DNA of 64,000 nucleotides from Promethearchaeota archaeon (GCA_011365055.1 RDOG01000004.1:1-64000), one strand, 5' to 3'; shown: positions 21,112-30,949, counted from the stretch's first letter. The notes: generated from the sequence alone by a model not told the origin. Numbers and translations: made by a program.

Positions 21112-23616
21112 ATGAACATGGAAGAATCCAGCAGTAGTAATAATATCTCGATCATTCAGCAGAATAGGAAAAATGCCATGGCATTTGCAGGTCGCACTTG
21201 GAAGCGACGCGAAAAATTATATTATGACACGTTGCATTGGTTGTTACCGGTGACTGCAAGCATCATTTTTATTCTCCTAGCATACTTTTTTTTTGACCTG
21301 AGAGGATTGTTCGCTAGTGCCATCATATTTTTCGTGATCACGATTTTAATTCAGCCGACCGTGAGACATAAGATCCGAAAAGCCTTTTTAAACATGCGCG
21401 TCAAACAAGATGAGTTCAAGCGATTTCGACCGTGGCAAAATGCCTGGATGTTCCTCGATAAAGATGAATCGGTCGCGTTTTTTTATGATGGAAAACAAAC
21501 TGTTCGAGGCATTGTCATGTTTCGGATCGTGCCCTCAACGCGGATCAAGCAGAATCTTTTTGGATTTTACAGAAACTGTTATCGACAGGGCATTCCCGTG
21601 TTCTGGGCACACTACGTAGTTCCGAAAGGAGAGTCGGATGTCAGGGAGAACATTTATGACAACGAACGATTCAATTTAGAACGAATGCCCATTGGACAAA
21701 TGGATTTCCAACTGGACGAAGTAGGTGGAATCTGGGAAATGATAATGCTTGTAGGCACGCAAGTTGTCCGAACAGTTAAAACCTCTTTAAAAGCTACTAT
21801 GAACCAGATCAGTATCAAGGTCAAGCAAAACCAATCACTTTTAGATGGAAAATTGGTAGGCGCTCTTCCACATGCCAAGATCATTCCGATCACATCTGAT
21901 GAACTGATCGAAACCATTCACTCCCTCGCATTAGGAGGGTCCATCCCTTCTTTTTACATATCTACTGCAGAAGCAACTGCAGTTAAACTATTTCACGTGC
22001 CAGCGTTTGCTATTTCTAAAAGCTCGAAAAGCCATCCACCTGCTGAATTCACGGTTCCCACGCATCTTCCAGTGGATATTCCCATAGGACATGGCGTGGA
22101 ACAGGAAACAATGAATCGAGAAGCAATTGTAGGATTACAAGTAAAAGATTTGTTTAGTAACGTGATGGTTATAGGTGGTACTTCTAATGAGCGGTTTCAA
22201 GTCATTTCACGGATTCTTTATAAATCATGTGCTTTACAATTTTGCACCATTCTATTAACCTCCTCTCATAAATATCGCAATCTATTAGATTTTATTCCGA
22301 ACTTGCGAATTATCAGGCTCGGTACCGATTCTGCAATCCGCATTTTCGATCCACATGCAGCTTCCAACGGAGAATATGTCACGCTTCTTTCTGAAATGCT
22401 CGCTTCATTGTATAAATTAACACCCTTTGCCACAGAAGCATTGGAGGGATTAATGTTCAAGTATCATTCAACGGGAAAAAATTCGCTGAGCGAGTTTTAT
22501 CCATTCATTGATTTTGAAATTGACCAGTTACAACAAGAAAAGCAATTAAGCTATGCAGATAAAGAAGCATATAGATCAATTCAAAGACTCTTTAAAAATT
22601 TTGAAAGTGGAAAAGGAGTCAAGATCTTTCGCGGTTATCAAATTCCCATGTATAAGCTGCTAAAGCAACCCGTTATCATTGAAATTCCTGTGGATAGCAC
22701 TATCAAAAAACGATTTACGTTATATGTTCTGTTGGCAAAGATCCTCACTTCGATTCAAGAATTAAATTATCGAGGAGGCTTGATCTTTGTGGAAGATGCC
22801 CGGATTCTTGAGGATTTTACGTATAATAAATATGGAAATAACATGTTGGATGAATTTTTGGAAAAATTGATTGAACGATTCAATCAACACGGGTTTGGGC
22901 TTATGGTTGACGCGCCTCGTCCTGGAAACCTCTCGGAAAAAATATCAGGATTGTTCAAGACGTTCATAGCGTTTCGTTTAGGACCTGAACAAATTAAATT
23001 TACTTCTCGTTTCCTGCAACTAAAAACATTATCGGAAAGCAAGATGACTCCGTTGAGATATAATTCATATCATCCCGATTTTCTGATCAACGCAGATGAA
23101 TTACAAGGTTTATTGAAAGTTCCCGATCATCCAGAATCCTTTTCAGTTCAGATTACTAAAGTCTCAAATTTACGTGAGGTCAACACATGGACAGATGAAG
23201 ACGTGGATGTCTTTTTATCGGATGATGATGATGTCTTGGATTTTCACGCGCATGGTGAAGAACCTGAGCAACCGACCACCATGTTGAAACAAGCCTTTTC
23301 TGCCAAGAAAGAATTGGATCTCGCATTTCTAATTTTATTAAAAATGAGCGAAAATCAGGATTTACAAGTGGATTCAATCAGTATTGCTGACCAAATTTAT
23401 TATGATTTATTGGACACCGGAGAAATTCAAGAGCATGAACGAGCAGATACATCACGCACCATTAAGTTTGTAGTCCTTCGATTAACACGTTTCAAATTTT
23501 TAAAAAGTGAAGAGATTCCAGCAGGTAATCATGTAGTTACAAAATTTATCATTACCAAGCTTGGATTAGATGCCTTAGAAGAGCATCAAGCGTGCATAAG
23601 GTTGGAAGAATCATGA
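21112..23616 (+). CDS. VirB4/HerA-like membrane ATPase homolog with degenerate Walker A
   Basis: About 834 aa. Two membrane segments (about residues 46-85) lead into a VirB4/TraC-like region. After VMVI, where a P-loop is expected, it reads GGTSNERF (about 355-362), lacking the GK[ST]. A Walker-B-like LIFVEDA occurs in the right place, and a C-terminal winged-helix-like segment follows an acidic linker. I infer loss of nucleotide hydrolysis while the fold is kept, so it may be a structural pump or scaffold subunit. GTG 21109, ATG 21112 and ATG 21118 are all possible starts. It overlaps the downstream E2-like gene by ATGA. Confidence 0.65.
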   Translation: MNMEESSSSNNISIIQQNRKNAMAFAGRTWKRREKLYYDTLHWLLPVTASIIFILLAYFFFDLRGLFASAIIFFVITILIQPTVRHKIRKAFLNMRVKQDEFKRFRPWQNAWMFLDKDESVAFFYDGKQTVRGIVMFRIVPSTRIKQNLFGFYRNCYRQGIPVFWAHYVVPKGESDVRENIYDNERFNLERMPIGQMDFQLDEVGGIWEMIMLVGTQVVRTVKTSLKATMNQISIKVKQNQSLLDGKLVGALPHAKIIPITSDELIETIHSLALGGSIPSFYISTAEATAVKLFHVPAFAISKSSKSHPPAEFTVPTHLPVDIPIGHGVEQETMNREAIVGLQVKDLFSNVMVIGGTSNERFQVISRILYKSCALQFCTILLTSSHKYRNLLDFIPNLRIIRLGTDSAIRIFDPHAASNGEYVTLLSEMLASLYKLTPFATEALEGLMFKYHSTGKNSLSEFYPFIDFEIDQLQQEKQLSYADKEAYRSIQRLFKNFESGKGVKIFRGYQIPMYKLLKQPVIIEIPVDSTIKKRFTLYVLLAKILTSIQELNYRGGLIFVEDARILEDFTYNKYGNNMLDEFLEKLIERFNQHGFGLMVDAPRPGNLSEKISGLFKTFIAFRLGPEQIKFTSRFLQLKTLSESKMTPLRYNSYHPDFLINADELQGLLKVPDHPESFSVQITKVSNLREVNTWTDEDVDVFLSDDDDVLDFHAHGEEPEQPTTMLKQAFSAKKELDLAFLILLKMSENQDLQVDSISIADQIYYDLLDTGEIQEHERADTSRTIKFVVLRLTRFKFLKSEEIPAGNHVVTKFIITKLGLDALEEHQACIRLEES

Positions 23617-24212
23617 GCGTGACGTTACAAGAAATGCTCCTTGGGGAAAAAAAATTAATAGAACTCCATTGTAATGACTTTTTACCGTTAGATTCAGAAT
23701 GTAAGGTCTATGAGGGCATCATTTTTTACAAAGAGCGAGGAAGGGTGCATAATTTTAAGGTATTGATGGAGATTCCAACAGATTTTCCGTCTTCTAATCC
23801 TCGATTTAAGACACTTCAAAAGACATCTTGGACACAATTCATTCCCTCAACGCAAATGTTGCATCCTAACTTCTTTAATGGACATCAATACGATCATGTA
23901 TATTCCTATATTTTACAATTCAAGGGAGCATTTTTCGATTATTTACGGAAACGAGAGAAAAAACGAGAAATTGATCAATTATCTTTCTATAATTCTCGAA
24001 ATCAGCAAGCATCAGATGATTTATCGTTAATATTACGATTAGTAAAGCATAATTCTGAAGGAAAATGGATCAATAAAGAAATGTTAATATCCAAATATGA
24101 ATGGGATTTACCACGGATCCATGCAGCCTTACAAGTATTAGAAGAAGAAAATATTGCAAAAAAAATCGATAGCAGATCTGTTGGTACTCGATGGTACTTT
24201 CCTGGAATGTAA
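23613..24212 (+). CDS. E2/UEV-fold-like protein without catalytic Cys, fused to winged helix
   Basis: A 199-aa protein; the start is ATG 23613, overlapping the upstream TGA as ATGA. Residues about 30-110 follow the ubiquitin-conjugating (UBC) pattern: a strand pair, then VLMEIPTDFPSSNPRF, then MLHPNFFNG, matching the P-x-x-FP-x-x-x-P and HPN landmarks of E2 enzymes. No cysteine follows HPN, so if the fold is right it is an inactive UEV/RWD-like variant. Residues about 130-199 resemble a winged helix-turn-helix. Coupling to a membrane ATPase homolog suggests they act together. Fold assignment by eye only. Confidence 0.55.
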   Translation: MSVTLQEMLLGEKKLIELHCNDFLPLDSECKVYEGIIFYKERGRVHNFKVLMEIPTDFPSSNPRFKTLQKTSWTQFIPSTQMLHPNFFNGHQYDHVYSYILQFKGAFFDYLRKREKKREIDQLSFYNSRNQQASDDLSLILRLVKHNSEGKWINKEMLISKYEWDLPRIHAALQVLEEENIAKKIDSRSVGTRWYFPGM

Positions 24213-24320
24213 TATATTCATCAAATATAATTATATAAAAAAAGAATAATATATGATGAATTAACCATCAAATATTAATTGATTCAAGTTGTTTTAGAGG
24301 ATATTTTCATAATAATATTT

Positions 24321-25466
24321 TTATGTTTTTACGGTCTGTCGTACTACTTTACCTGGCAAACTCGTTATTATAGCCTCTGCTTCTTCCATTATACTTTCAA
24401 TTAATTCTTTTATGGTTGGAATGGAATGAATTCTTCCAGTAACCACACCGCCTAAAATTACTGATTCGTCTTCAATTTGATCCATAAGTTTTCCTAATCC
24501 ATCCATTTCAATTGTCATTATCTCATTTGTTGATGGGACAGGCTCACCTCTCCACAATCCTGATGCTCCTCGTGTAGTTTCGTCAACAATTTTTAATGAT
24601 TGTGGATTTCTAAGAAATCTCATTGGTCCAAAAAAGCCTCTTGCAACAAGTGTTTCTGTTTCTTCACGTTTGACGAGTGCTTCCTTCCACATTTGTTGAA
24701 AATCAGATTCTTTCGTTGCAATAAAGCGAGTTCCCATCTGAACTCCGATTGCACCCAATGCCAAAGCTGCAGCTAAAGATGCACCATCCGCAAAACCACC
24801 TGCACCAACAACAGGGACTTTAACAGTTTTCACTACTTCAGGGAGAAGAACCATAGAAGAAACATCTCGCCATGCGCAATGAGCACCACCTTCCCTTCCA
24901 GATGCAATTACGAAATCTACACCTGCTTTTTCCGCCCGTTTGGAAGTATTAACACTAGGACAAACGTGTGCCCAAACAATATCGGGTAATTCTTCTTTAA
25001 TTGCAATTCTTGGTTTTTTTGCTCCTTTGGCCTTAGCATCAGCAGCCCAAGGCAAAGGATCACCGGCTGAAGTCACGATTACTTTCAATTTTTCTTGTAT
25101 TTCTGGTCTTTCCTTACAAATGTCGATAGTTCCTCTAATAAGACGTCGAGCAGCATAATCAAAATCTCCTGCTACAGGAACATTCACGCCAAATTTTGCA
25201 TGAGGAACATTTTTAATGCTATCATAAACATGTTGAATGACTCGTTGGACTATATCTCTTGGACGACCTTTTCCAAAAACTTCTTGAGCTCGTTCAGGAG
25301 TTGCTGAACTTGCTCCACCTCCAGCCATTCCAATTGTTGAAATTAAACCTAAAACTCCTTCTTTAGCCGCGGCAACAGAAAGTTCAGTAGTACTATATGG
25401 ACCCATACCGGCTTGTATAATGGGATATTTAATTCCTATCATTTCTTGTAGTTTCGTGTATATCAA
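24321..25466 (-). CDS. Nitronate monooxygenase / FabK-type FMN oxidoreductase
   Basis: A 381-aa TIM-barrel flavoprotein of the nitropropane dioxygenase (NMO) family. It opens with YPIIQAGMG. It has SGREGGAHC, matching the catalytic-His region of NMOs, and VVGAGGFADG followed by GAIGVQMGTRF, the FMN phosphate-binding block. Members oxidise nitronates or act as enoyl reductases, and the sequence alone does not decide. It is a single gene, convergent with the E2-like gene. An internal glycine-rich GMAGGG lies near residue 50. Confidence 0.88.
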   Translation of the reverse strand: MIYTKLQEMIGIKYPIIQAGMGPYSTTELSVAAAKEGVLGLISTIGMAGGGASSATPERAQEVFGKGRPRDIVQRVIQHVYDSIKNVPHAKFGVNVPVAGDFDYAARRLIRGTIDICKERPEIQEKLKVIVTSAGDPLPWAADAKAKGAKKPRIAIKEELPDIVWAHVCPSVNTSKRAEKAGVDFVIASGREGGAHCAWRDVSSMVLLPEVVKTVKVPVVGAGGFADGASLAAALALGAIGVQMGTRFIATKESDFQQMWKEALVKREETETLVARGFFGPMRFLRNPQSLKIVDETTRGASGLWRGEPVPSTNEIMTIEMDGLGKLMDQIEDESVILGGVVTGRIHSIPTIKELIESIMEEAEAIITSLPGKVVRQTVKT

Positions 25467-25747
25467 ATAAATCCCTCCATTTTGAGTAAAAATGGAATAA
25501 TTCTCTACTCAGTTTTTATCATAAATATAGATTATTTTTTAAACTCTATTATATAATAAAGTATTCTGAATTATCATAATTCAGATGAAATCAAAAAGAG
25601 TTTGTAATTTAGCCTTCAAGCTAGCAAGATAAAATTTGATTAGTTCCAGACTTTCAAATTATTTTTATTTTCATTCGATTAGATTATCGTGGATAGATTT
25701 ATTTAAAAATAAAAATCGAAACGGGATAAAAAAGAAGAAGATTAAAA
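25467..25747. promoter_or_regulatory. Divergent AT-rich spacer
   Basis: Separates the leftward flavoprotein gene from the rightward surface-protein gene. GATTTATTTAAAAATA at about 25696-25711 is a TATA-like element for the rightward gene. Nothing else stood out. Confidence 0.35.
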
Positions 25748-27523
25748 ATGAGTTCAAAGGAAATTATGGGAAAAACAAAAATTAAAAACTCTGAAAAAAA
25801 GCAAGAAACAATTATTGTAAAAAGTAAATCAAATGGTATAAAATCAAGTTCCAAGGAATCAAGTTCTAAAAGAAGAAATAGAATATACATGTTGATTTTT
25901 ATTTTAATTGGTATTATTGCAGGGATGTTTATTGGATCTTTATTAACTCAATTTTTAATTAATTCTAATAACAATTATTACTATTATTCTGCTCCAGTAA
26001 TTCAGAGTCATGACCCTTTTGTTTCAGAAGTTACGATTAAGGAAGTAGATACATGTACTTTTAGAATAATAGCATCAGATCCCGAGAATAATCCGTTAAC
26101 TTACTATTGGTATGTAAACGGAGAGCAAGTTGGTCAAAATCAAAATTTTTATACATTTTATAGCGGATTCAATTCTTCAGGAATAACTTCAATAAAAGTT
26201 GTAGTAACGGATGGAACATTTAATAGCGAATTTATTTGGACGTTAACAATAGAAGATAGAATTGTTCGTTTATTCAAAAATATAAATCCTTCGGGAAGTT
26301 CCTCGCCAAGTTATCTTACAATTGCAGGAGATAACCTTTTCTTCTCTGCTACTAATGGAGTTAATGGGACTGAACTTTGGGTAACTGATGGCACAGAAAG
26401 TGGAACTCGTATGGTGAAGGACATCAATCCAGGTTCAAGTAACTCTGCACCCATGGAACTTACAGCCATTGATGATAAAGTGTTTTTTAGAGCAATTAAT
26501 GGTGTTAATGGTTCTGAATTGTGGGTAAGCGACGGGACTGAAGATGGAACTTATTTAGTTGAAGATATCTTCCCTGGAAGTTTAGGCGGTTTACCAGAAC
26601 AATTAACCAAGGTTGGAAATACACTTTATTTTAGTGCAAAAAATGAATCGGGAAATATAGAACTTTGGAGAAGTGACGGGACTCAAGAAGGAACCTACAT
26701 GGTAAAAGACATAAATCCTTCTGGAACTTCTTCTATTGAATGTCTTACAAACGTGGGTGAAATATTATATTTTCAAGCAGATAATGGGACAAACGATGAT
26801 GAACTCTATAGAAGTGACGGTACTGAGGCTGGAACTTATTTGGTAAAGGATCTTTGGTATGGAGGTCAATCCGATCCATTAAACTTAATCAATGTAAACG
26901 GTATTCTTTACTTTACAGCTGCAAATGAAACCAATAATTTTGAATTATGGATAAGTGATGGGACTGCAACAGGCACTTACATGGTAAAAGATATTAGCCC
27001 CTCAGGTAATCCCTATATTTCTTATTTGACTGATATGAATGGCATATTAGTTTTTAGGGCAGATGATGACATTCATGGATACGAGTTGTGGAGAAGCGAT
27101 GGGACTGTAGAGGGTACATACATGATTAAAGATATTAATACAACAATAAGTAGTTACCCCGAATATTTTAAAGTGATTGATGGTTACTTATATTTTCGGG
27201 CTAATGATGGAACGCATGGAAAAGAGTTATGGCGAAGCGACGGGACTGAATCCGGTACTTATATGATCAAAGATATCAATCCCGCAGGAGATGGAAATCC
27301 CTATTTATTTACCCTTCTCAATAATATTGTAATATTTACGGCTAAAAATGATTCAAGTAATACAGAACCTTGGATAACAGAGGGTACGGAGGAAAGTACA
27401 ACCATGCTTGCAGATATAAATATCTCAGGGGGGTCTTTTCCATCAGAATATATAAATTTCAATAACATGATATTTTTCAAAGCAAATGATGGAATTCATG
27501 GAACAGAATTATGGGCATATTGA
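25748..27523 (+). CDS. Surface protein with PKD-like domain and ELW-SDGT repeats
   Basis: A 591-aa protein. A basic N-terminus and one membrane segment (about 49-75) form a signal anchor, so the bulk should be extracellular. A PKD-like domain (ASDPENNPLTYYWYVNG) precedes about seven repeats of roughly 47 residues with the core ELWxSDGTExGTYMVKDI. Such repeats occur in bacterial and archaeal secreted proteins and probably form a beta-propeller. Acidic DG turns could bind calcium. The role is likely adhesion or surface binding. Internal DNA repeats follow the protein repeats. Confidence 0.8.
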   Translation: MSSKEIMGKTKIKNSEKKQETIIVKSKSNGIKSSSKESSSKRRNRIYMLIFILIGIIAGMFIGSLLTQFLINSNNNYYYYSAPVIQSHDPFVSEVTIKEVDTCTFRIIASDPENNPLTYYWYVNGEQVGQNQNFYTFYSGFNSSGITSIKVVVTDGTFNSEFIWTLTIEDRIVRLFKNINPSGSSSPSYLTIAGDNLFFSATNGVNGTELWVTDGTESGTRMVKDINPGSSNSAPMELTAIDDKVFFRAINGVNGSELWVSDGTEDGTYLVEDIFPGSLGGLPEQLTKVGNTLYFSAKNESGNIELWRSDGTQEGTYMVKDINPSGTSSIECLTNVGEILYFQADNGTNDDELYRSDGTEAGTYLVKDLWYGGQSDPLNLINVNGILYFTAANETNNFELWISDGTATGTYMVKDISPSGNPYISYLTDMNGILVFRADDDIHGYELWRSDGTVEGTYMIKDINTTISSYPEYFKVIDGYLYFRANDGTHGKELWRSDGTESGTYMIKDINPAGDGNPYLFTLLNNIVIFTAKNDSSNTEPWITEGTEESTTMLADINISGGSFPSEYINFNNMIFFKANDGIHGTELWAY

Positions 27524-27552
27524 AAATTATAGTGATTAAAATTTTGGAATAA

Positions 27553-28512
27553 TTAACACAAAGTTTTTTGAGTCATACGAAACTCCTTGATTGCTTTTTT
27601 TAATCGCTTCAGAAATTTATCACGCCTAATTGGATTCATCTTGTCTCTCAAATATTCTTCTAACATAAGAAAATTGGGATATCCAAACAAGGGTTTATAT
27701 GTCAATTTCGGAGGATTCAAGTAATATCCTCGCAATTGATCTAAATTATCGGGCAATTCTACCTGTAATGCTTGAGCAACTTCTTCAAAAAATCCGTACT
27801 TTTTTATCAAGTGTATTCCTTTTTTGGGACCGATTCCATTAATGCCTGGAAAGATGTCCGTGCCCACTAATAAAGCAAGATCTACCAATTGCACGTAGGA
27901 AATGCCAAGATCTTTCAAAACATCCCGTAGATTAATCAATTGCACCTTCTTATCTGATACATGGAACTCACGAATCCACCGTGTTGCACCGTATAACAAA
28001 CAATCATAATCTTCGGAAAAAACCACATCAGCAACACCCATTTTGACCAAGTTCGAGGCTTGAGCTTCTGCTTCAGAGGGTGCAATAACACATGGTACGC
28101 CCAATAAGGATAAAAAAACTCGCAAGTCACTTTTAATTTTATCAAACAAAAAATATTTATTCCGATACAATTCTTCTTTCATAATATGAGCATTTCCATC
28201 ATAAATTCGCCAGAACATTGTCATTTTTTGCTGTATGTGTTGATTCACAAGACGTTTTTTCTCATCAGGTACACCATCTAAGGACACGATAGGACGCATT
28301 TTCGCTTCCAGCAGGTTCACTACTAAATAGCCGAATCCAAACACATGTGAGATAGGCTCTCCTGTCTCTCCAAACAAGATTTTTCCTTGTCTCTTAATGA
28401 TAGATAAATATTTTATAAGAAAGTTGGTGCCATCAATCGCAACTTTTGCATTTTTTAGTTTTTGCTTGTCCACCAGCTTGGGTTCGATGAGATTTCGTAA
28501 TTTTGTCCCCAT
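27553..28512 (-). CDS. fen: FEN-1 flap endonuclease
   Basis: Structure-specific 5' flap nuclease of replication and repair. It shows the N- and I-domain acidic residues: VAIDGTN, SLDGVPDEKK, APSEAEAQ, SEDYDCLLYG, and VGTDIFPGINGIGPKKG (helix-hairpin-helix). I chose the internal ATG at 28512 because FEN-1 needs Met-Gly at the N-terminus (MGTKLRNL). The frame upstream to 28557 adds a hydrophobic 15-residue stretch that is probably not translated. The C-terminus ends TQKTLC just where a PCNA-binding PIP box should continue, and the next in-frame codons after the stop are Leu-Phe. Confidence 0.93.
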   Translation of the reverse strand: MGTKLRNLIEPKLVDKQKLKNAKVAIDGTNFLIKYLSIIKRQGKILFGETGEPISHVFGFGYLVVNLLEAKMRPIVSLDGVPDEKKRLVNQHIQQKMTMFWRIYDGNAHIMKEELYRNKYFLFDKIKSDLRVFLSLLGVPCVIAPSEAEAQASNLVKMGVADVVFSEDYDCLLYGATRWIREFHVSDKKVQLINLRDVLKDLGISYVQLVDLALLVGTDIFPGINGIGPKKGIHLIKKYGFFEEVAQALQVELPDNLDQLRGYYLNPPKLTYKPLFGYPNFLMLEEYLRDKMNPIRRDKFLKRLKKAIKEFRMTQKTLC

Positions 28513-28804
28513 AAAATAGAACAGGTAAAAAAAGATCCTTATATATATATCCTTCAAAGTAAACTACTAGAATTTATTAATGCAATCACGAAAAAAAAAA
28601 TTACTATATTTCTTTTTTGAATTTGATTTGAAATAATTTGATATTTATAAGATTTAATAGAGATTCTTAAATATCTTATCTAAGGATGGAACTGAATGAG
28701 TAAGAACTTAATTTTTTCGAAATTTAAATTTTCAATTAAATTATAATATGACAAAAGACTTAAAAACCCTAAAAAATACCCGATTTATTTCAAGGTGAAA
28801 AACT

Positions 28805-29284
28805 GTGGAACAAAACGAGAATGATATAATAGAAGTAGTCTTTCGTTGGTATGATGATGAAATATCCAGGACAATAGATGGCGAAATCTTAACCTCCTAC
28901 AATAAAAGGTATTATCGAATCATGGGGATGATACATCTTCATTTTAAATACGAGGAAATTACGAAATTTACTTATATACACAATATAGCTTGCACTACTC
29001 CCGAATTGGATAATGAGGGAATTCAAATATATCAAAGAATTTTGGAGAATATTAGCTCATTCGTCCAGCATCAAAAAAATGTTATAATAAATCAAAACGA
29101 GTTTGATTTCATCACGCTTGAAAAGACTTTTACCTTTCTCGAACCTTATAAGAGATGTACCATTACAATTAAGAAGTTAGAAAACTTGATCCGACCAGTT
29201 TTATGCGAATGGCTAAATCAAGTCATACGATATACTTGTACGGAAGATATGTTATTGGTCGAACGATCAGATCTCGGACTTTAG
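28805..29284 (+). CDS. Hypothetical 159-aa protein
   Basis: Not recognised. A soluble alpha/beta protein, acidic at its N-terminus, with two cysteines near the C-terminus (VLCEWLN and YTCTED). The start is GTG 28805 after AAGGTGAAAAACT. It is the first of two rightward genes between FEN-1 and the longin pair. Codon use fits neighbours. Confidence 0.55.
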   Translation: MEQNENDIIEVVFRWYDDEISRTIDGEILTSYNKRYYRIMGMIHLHFKYEEITKFTYIHNIACTTPELDNEGIQIYQRILENISSFVQHQKNVIINQNEFDFITLEKTFTFLEPYKRCTITIKKLENLIRPVLCEWLNQVIRYTCTEDMLLVERSDLGL

Positions 29285-29396
29285 AGCCGACGAAAAGGCG
29301 ATTCTTTAATCATGTTACTTCTCGTGCACTCTAGTTCACCTTAATATGTATCAGTTCAAGAGTATAAATATGATAAAAAATGGAGGAAGTGATGAG

Positions 29397-30227
29397 ATGA
29401 ACGATCCATCAACTCTTAAAGCAGTCGAAAAGAGGTTTTCGGAACTATTAATTGGAGATCGAATCAGAACAATTGCAAAAGTAACGAATATAAAATCTGA
29501 TGAAAAAAATGACATACCAAAATGGCATTTAGTATATTTATTTGATGGTTCTAAGACTATTCGTATCTTTTTGAATGATATTTCGACATATAATATCGGA
29601 GATTACCTAGAATTAGAATTCACAGTCAAGGAGGGTAAACCGTGGAATGGTAATCCTCAATTAGCGTTTGACTTGCATTACGTATCTAAATCAGATAAAC
29701 CCTTCAAAGAAGAAGCACACAAGGAAGAACCATTCATTTCTAAATCAAAGCCAATACAAAAACCTAAGAATGGTACAGTAGAAATCTTGCGAAAAGAAGA
29801 ACTTAAGAATATCGAGATCGATGAATCCGTGAAATTTTACACAAGGATCTTAACTTTATTCCCCAAGGACGGCACACGTGAGAAAAATCAAAAAATATTA
29901 TTAGTCGACCTTGAAAACAAACCTGTCAGTTTGTGGCTTCCTAAAAGCGAGCTCCCCGTGTTTAAGATAATTAAAGATGGAGAATATTTCGTGGTGAATG
30001 CCACCGTAAAAAAAACGCATGATAATCCTTTCTTAGTGTTTAATAGCTTAATTAGAGGTGATGAAGCTCGAAATTCGAATGTTGCTCAAAAATTCATTGA
30101 TGAACGTATTAAATATTATAGCCATGAACTTGAAAAATACTTGAAATTAAAATTCGATACCAATGCGGAATATAGCATGCTGGAATCCACGCTAAAATCT
30201 TTTAATAAGCAAATTTATGGTGAATAA
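29397..30227 (+). CDS. Two-OB-fold protein, possible ssDNA-binding
   Basis: A 276-aa protein. I chose ATG 29397 because GGAGG (29382-29386) precedes it by 10 nt. Residues about 20-95 (RIRTIAKVTNI, WHLVYLFDGSKTIRIFLND, GDYLELEFTVKEG) and about 145-230 (VKFYTRILTLF, ILLVDLENKPVSLWLP, EYFVVNATVKK) both look like OB-folds joined by a Lys-rich linker, like RPA-type single-strand binding proteins. There is no zinc finger. Proximity to FEN-1 supports a DNA role but is weak evidence. Confidence 0.6.
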   Translation: MNDPSTLKAVEKRFSELLIGDRIRTIAKVTNIKSDEKNDIPKWHLVYLFDGSKTIRIFLNDISTYNIGDYLELEFTVKEGKPWNGNPQLAFDLHYVSKSDKPFKEEAHKEEPFISKSKPIQKPKNGTVEILRKEELKNIEIDESVKFYTRILTLFPKDGTREKNQKILLVDLENKPVSLWLPKSELPVFKIIKDGEYFVVNATVKKTHDNPFLVFNSLIRGDEARNSNVAQKFIDERIKYYSHELEKYLKLKFDTNAEYSMLESTLKSFNKQIYGE

Positions 30228-30347
30228 ATGCCTCATTTAGCAAGAAGTTCATTAAATAGAATACTTTGGTTGAAAAAAATGCAATTAAAAAAGTGGAAAG
30301 AGACCTCCTCTGATAATAATCTTGTAGTTCAATCAAAAAAAGAGTAA
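30228..30347 (+). CDS. Possible 39-aa basic peptide
   Basis: ATG overlaps the stop of the preceding gene by 1 bp (TAAATG). The product is short and Lys-rich. It may be a coupled small protein or chance; no family. Confidence 0.25.
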   Translation: MPHLARSSLNRILWLKKMQLKKWKETSSDNNLVVQSKKE

Positions 30348-30418
30348 TAGACTAGCTACTTAAGCTGATTGGACGGAAAATTGAAAAATCAAGCTGAACA
30401 AGTCGCTAGTCTATTACT
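30343..30418. repeat. Perfect 14-bp inverted repeat forming a long stem-loop
   Basis: AGTAATAGACTAGC (30343-30356) pairs perfectly with GCTAGTCTATTACT (30405-30418). Inside, AGCTGAT and ATCAAGCT can extend the stem. Outer A-rich and T-rich flanks can pair further. No transposase is nearby. It could be a structured RNA, a MITE-like element or a bidirectional terminator. Confidence 0.6.
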
Positions 30419-30513
30419 ATTTTGATCTTTTTTCGATATTTAAAATCATAGGACATCATAAACTAATTACTTCATCTTGAGATATTATCGAAAATATAAG
30501 CAAGAACTTTCTT

Positions 30514-30690
30514 ATGTATTTAGGTGTGACCTTGAAAGAAGAAAAAGAAGAGAAAGTTCTTGTTAGGAAATTTGAGGATACTCATGATATAGAGCTTTGT
30601 CTGGAAGATATCGTTAAATCAGATGAAAAGCTAAAAAATGTGAAGAAAGAGATAGAAGAGTGCATGCTAAATAGTGGAAAGAAGGCTTAA
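30514..30690 (+). CDS. Possible 58-aa charged protein
   Basis: ATG 30514 to TAA 30690 encodes a highly charged Glu/Lys-rich peptide (MYLGVTLKEEKEEKVLVRKF...) with two cysteines. Codon pattern looks protein-like, but no clear ribosome binding site is visible. It might be a gene remnant. Confidence 0.3.
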   Translation: MYLGVTLKEEKEEKVLVRKFEDTHDIELCLEDIVKSDEKLKNVKKEIEECMLNSGKKA

Positions 30691-30949
30691 AAAATGTTAG
30701 ATTCTATTGGTTGATCAATAAAATTTAATCATATCAGGAGAAATTACAAAATTCATCTATGAATCGAATAGGATTCAATTGTAAATATCTATGTTATTTT
30801 TTCTATTTTCATAATTAGAAATTAAAAACGGTTTTATTTTTAATCCAAACTCTAATTACAAAATTTTATATCAAGTGCTCGACAAATAGTTTTATTACAT
30901 ATTAATTAACTCAATGAATTTTTTAATACACGTAACATGAGGAATTCAA
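30691..30949. other. AT-rich spacer before the longin-like pair
   Basis: Nothing gene-like. ATGAGGAATTCAA just before ATG 30950 supplies a ribosome binding site (GAGGA). Confidence 0.35.

Noticed and set aside
25748..27523. DNA tandem repeats as a mobile element
   Set aside because: The periodicity follows the protein's ELW-SDGT repeats and stays in frame.
27553..28557. Upstream start of FEN-1 at 28557
   Set aside because: It would place a hydrophobic 15-residue extension before the Met-Gly needed at the FEN-1 active site.
30228..30949. Insertion sequence remnant
   Set aside because: An inverted repeat is present, but neither short frame resembles a transposase.
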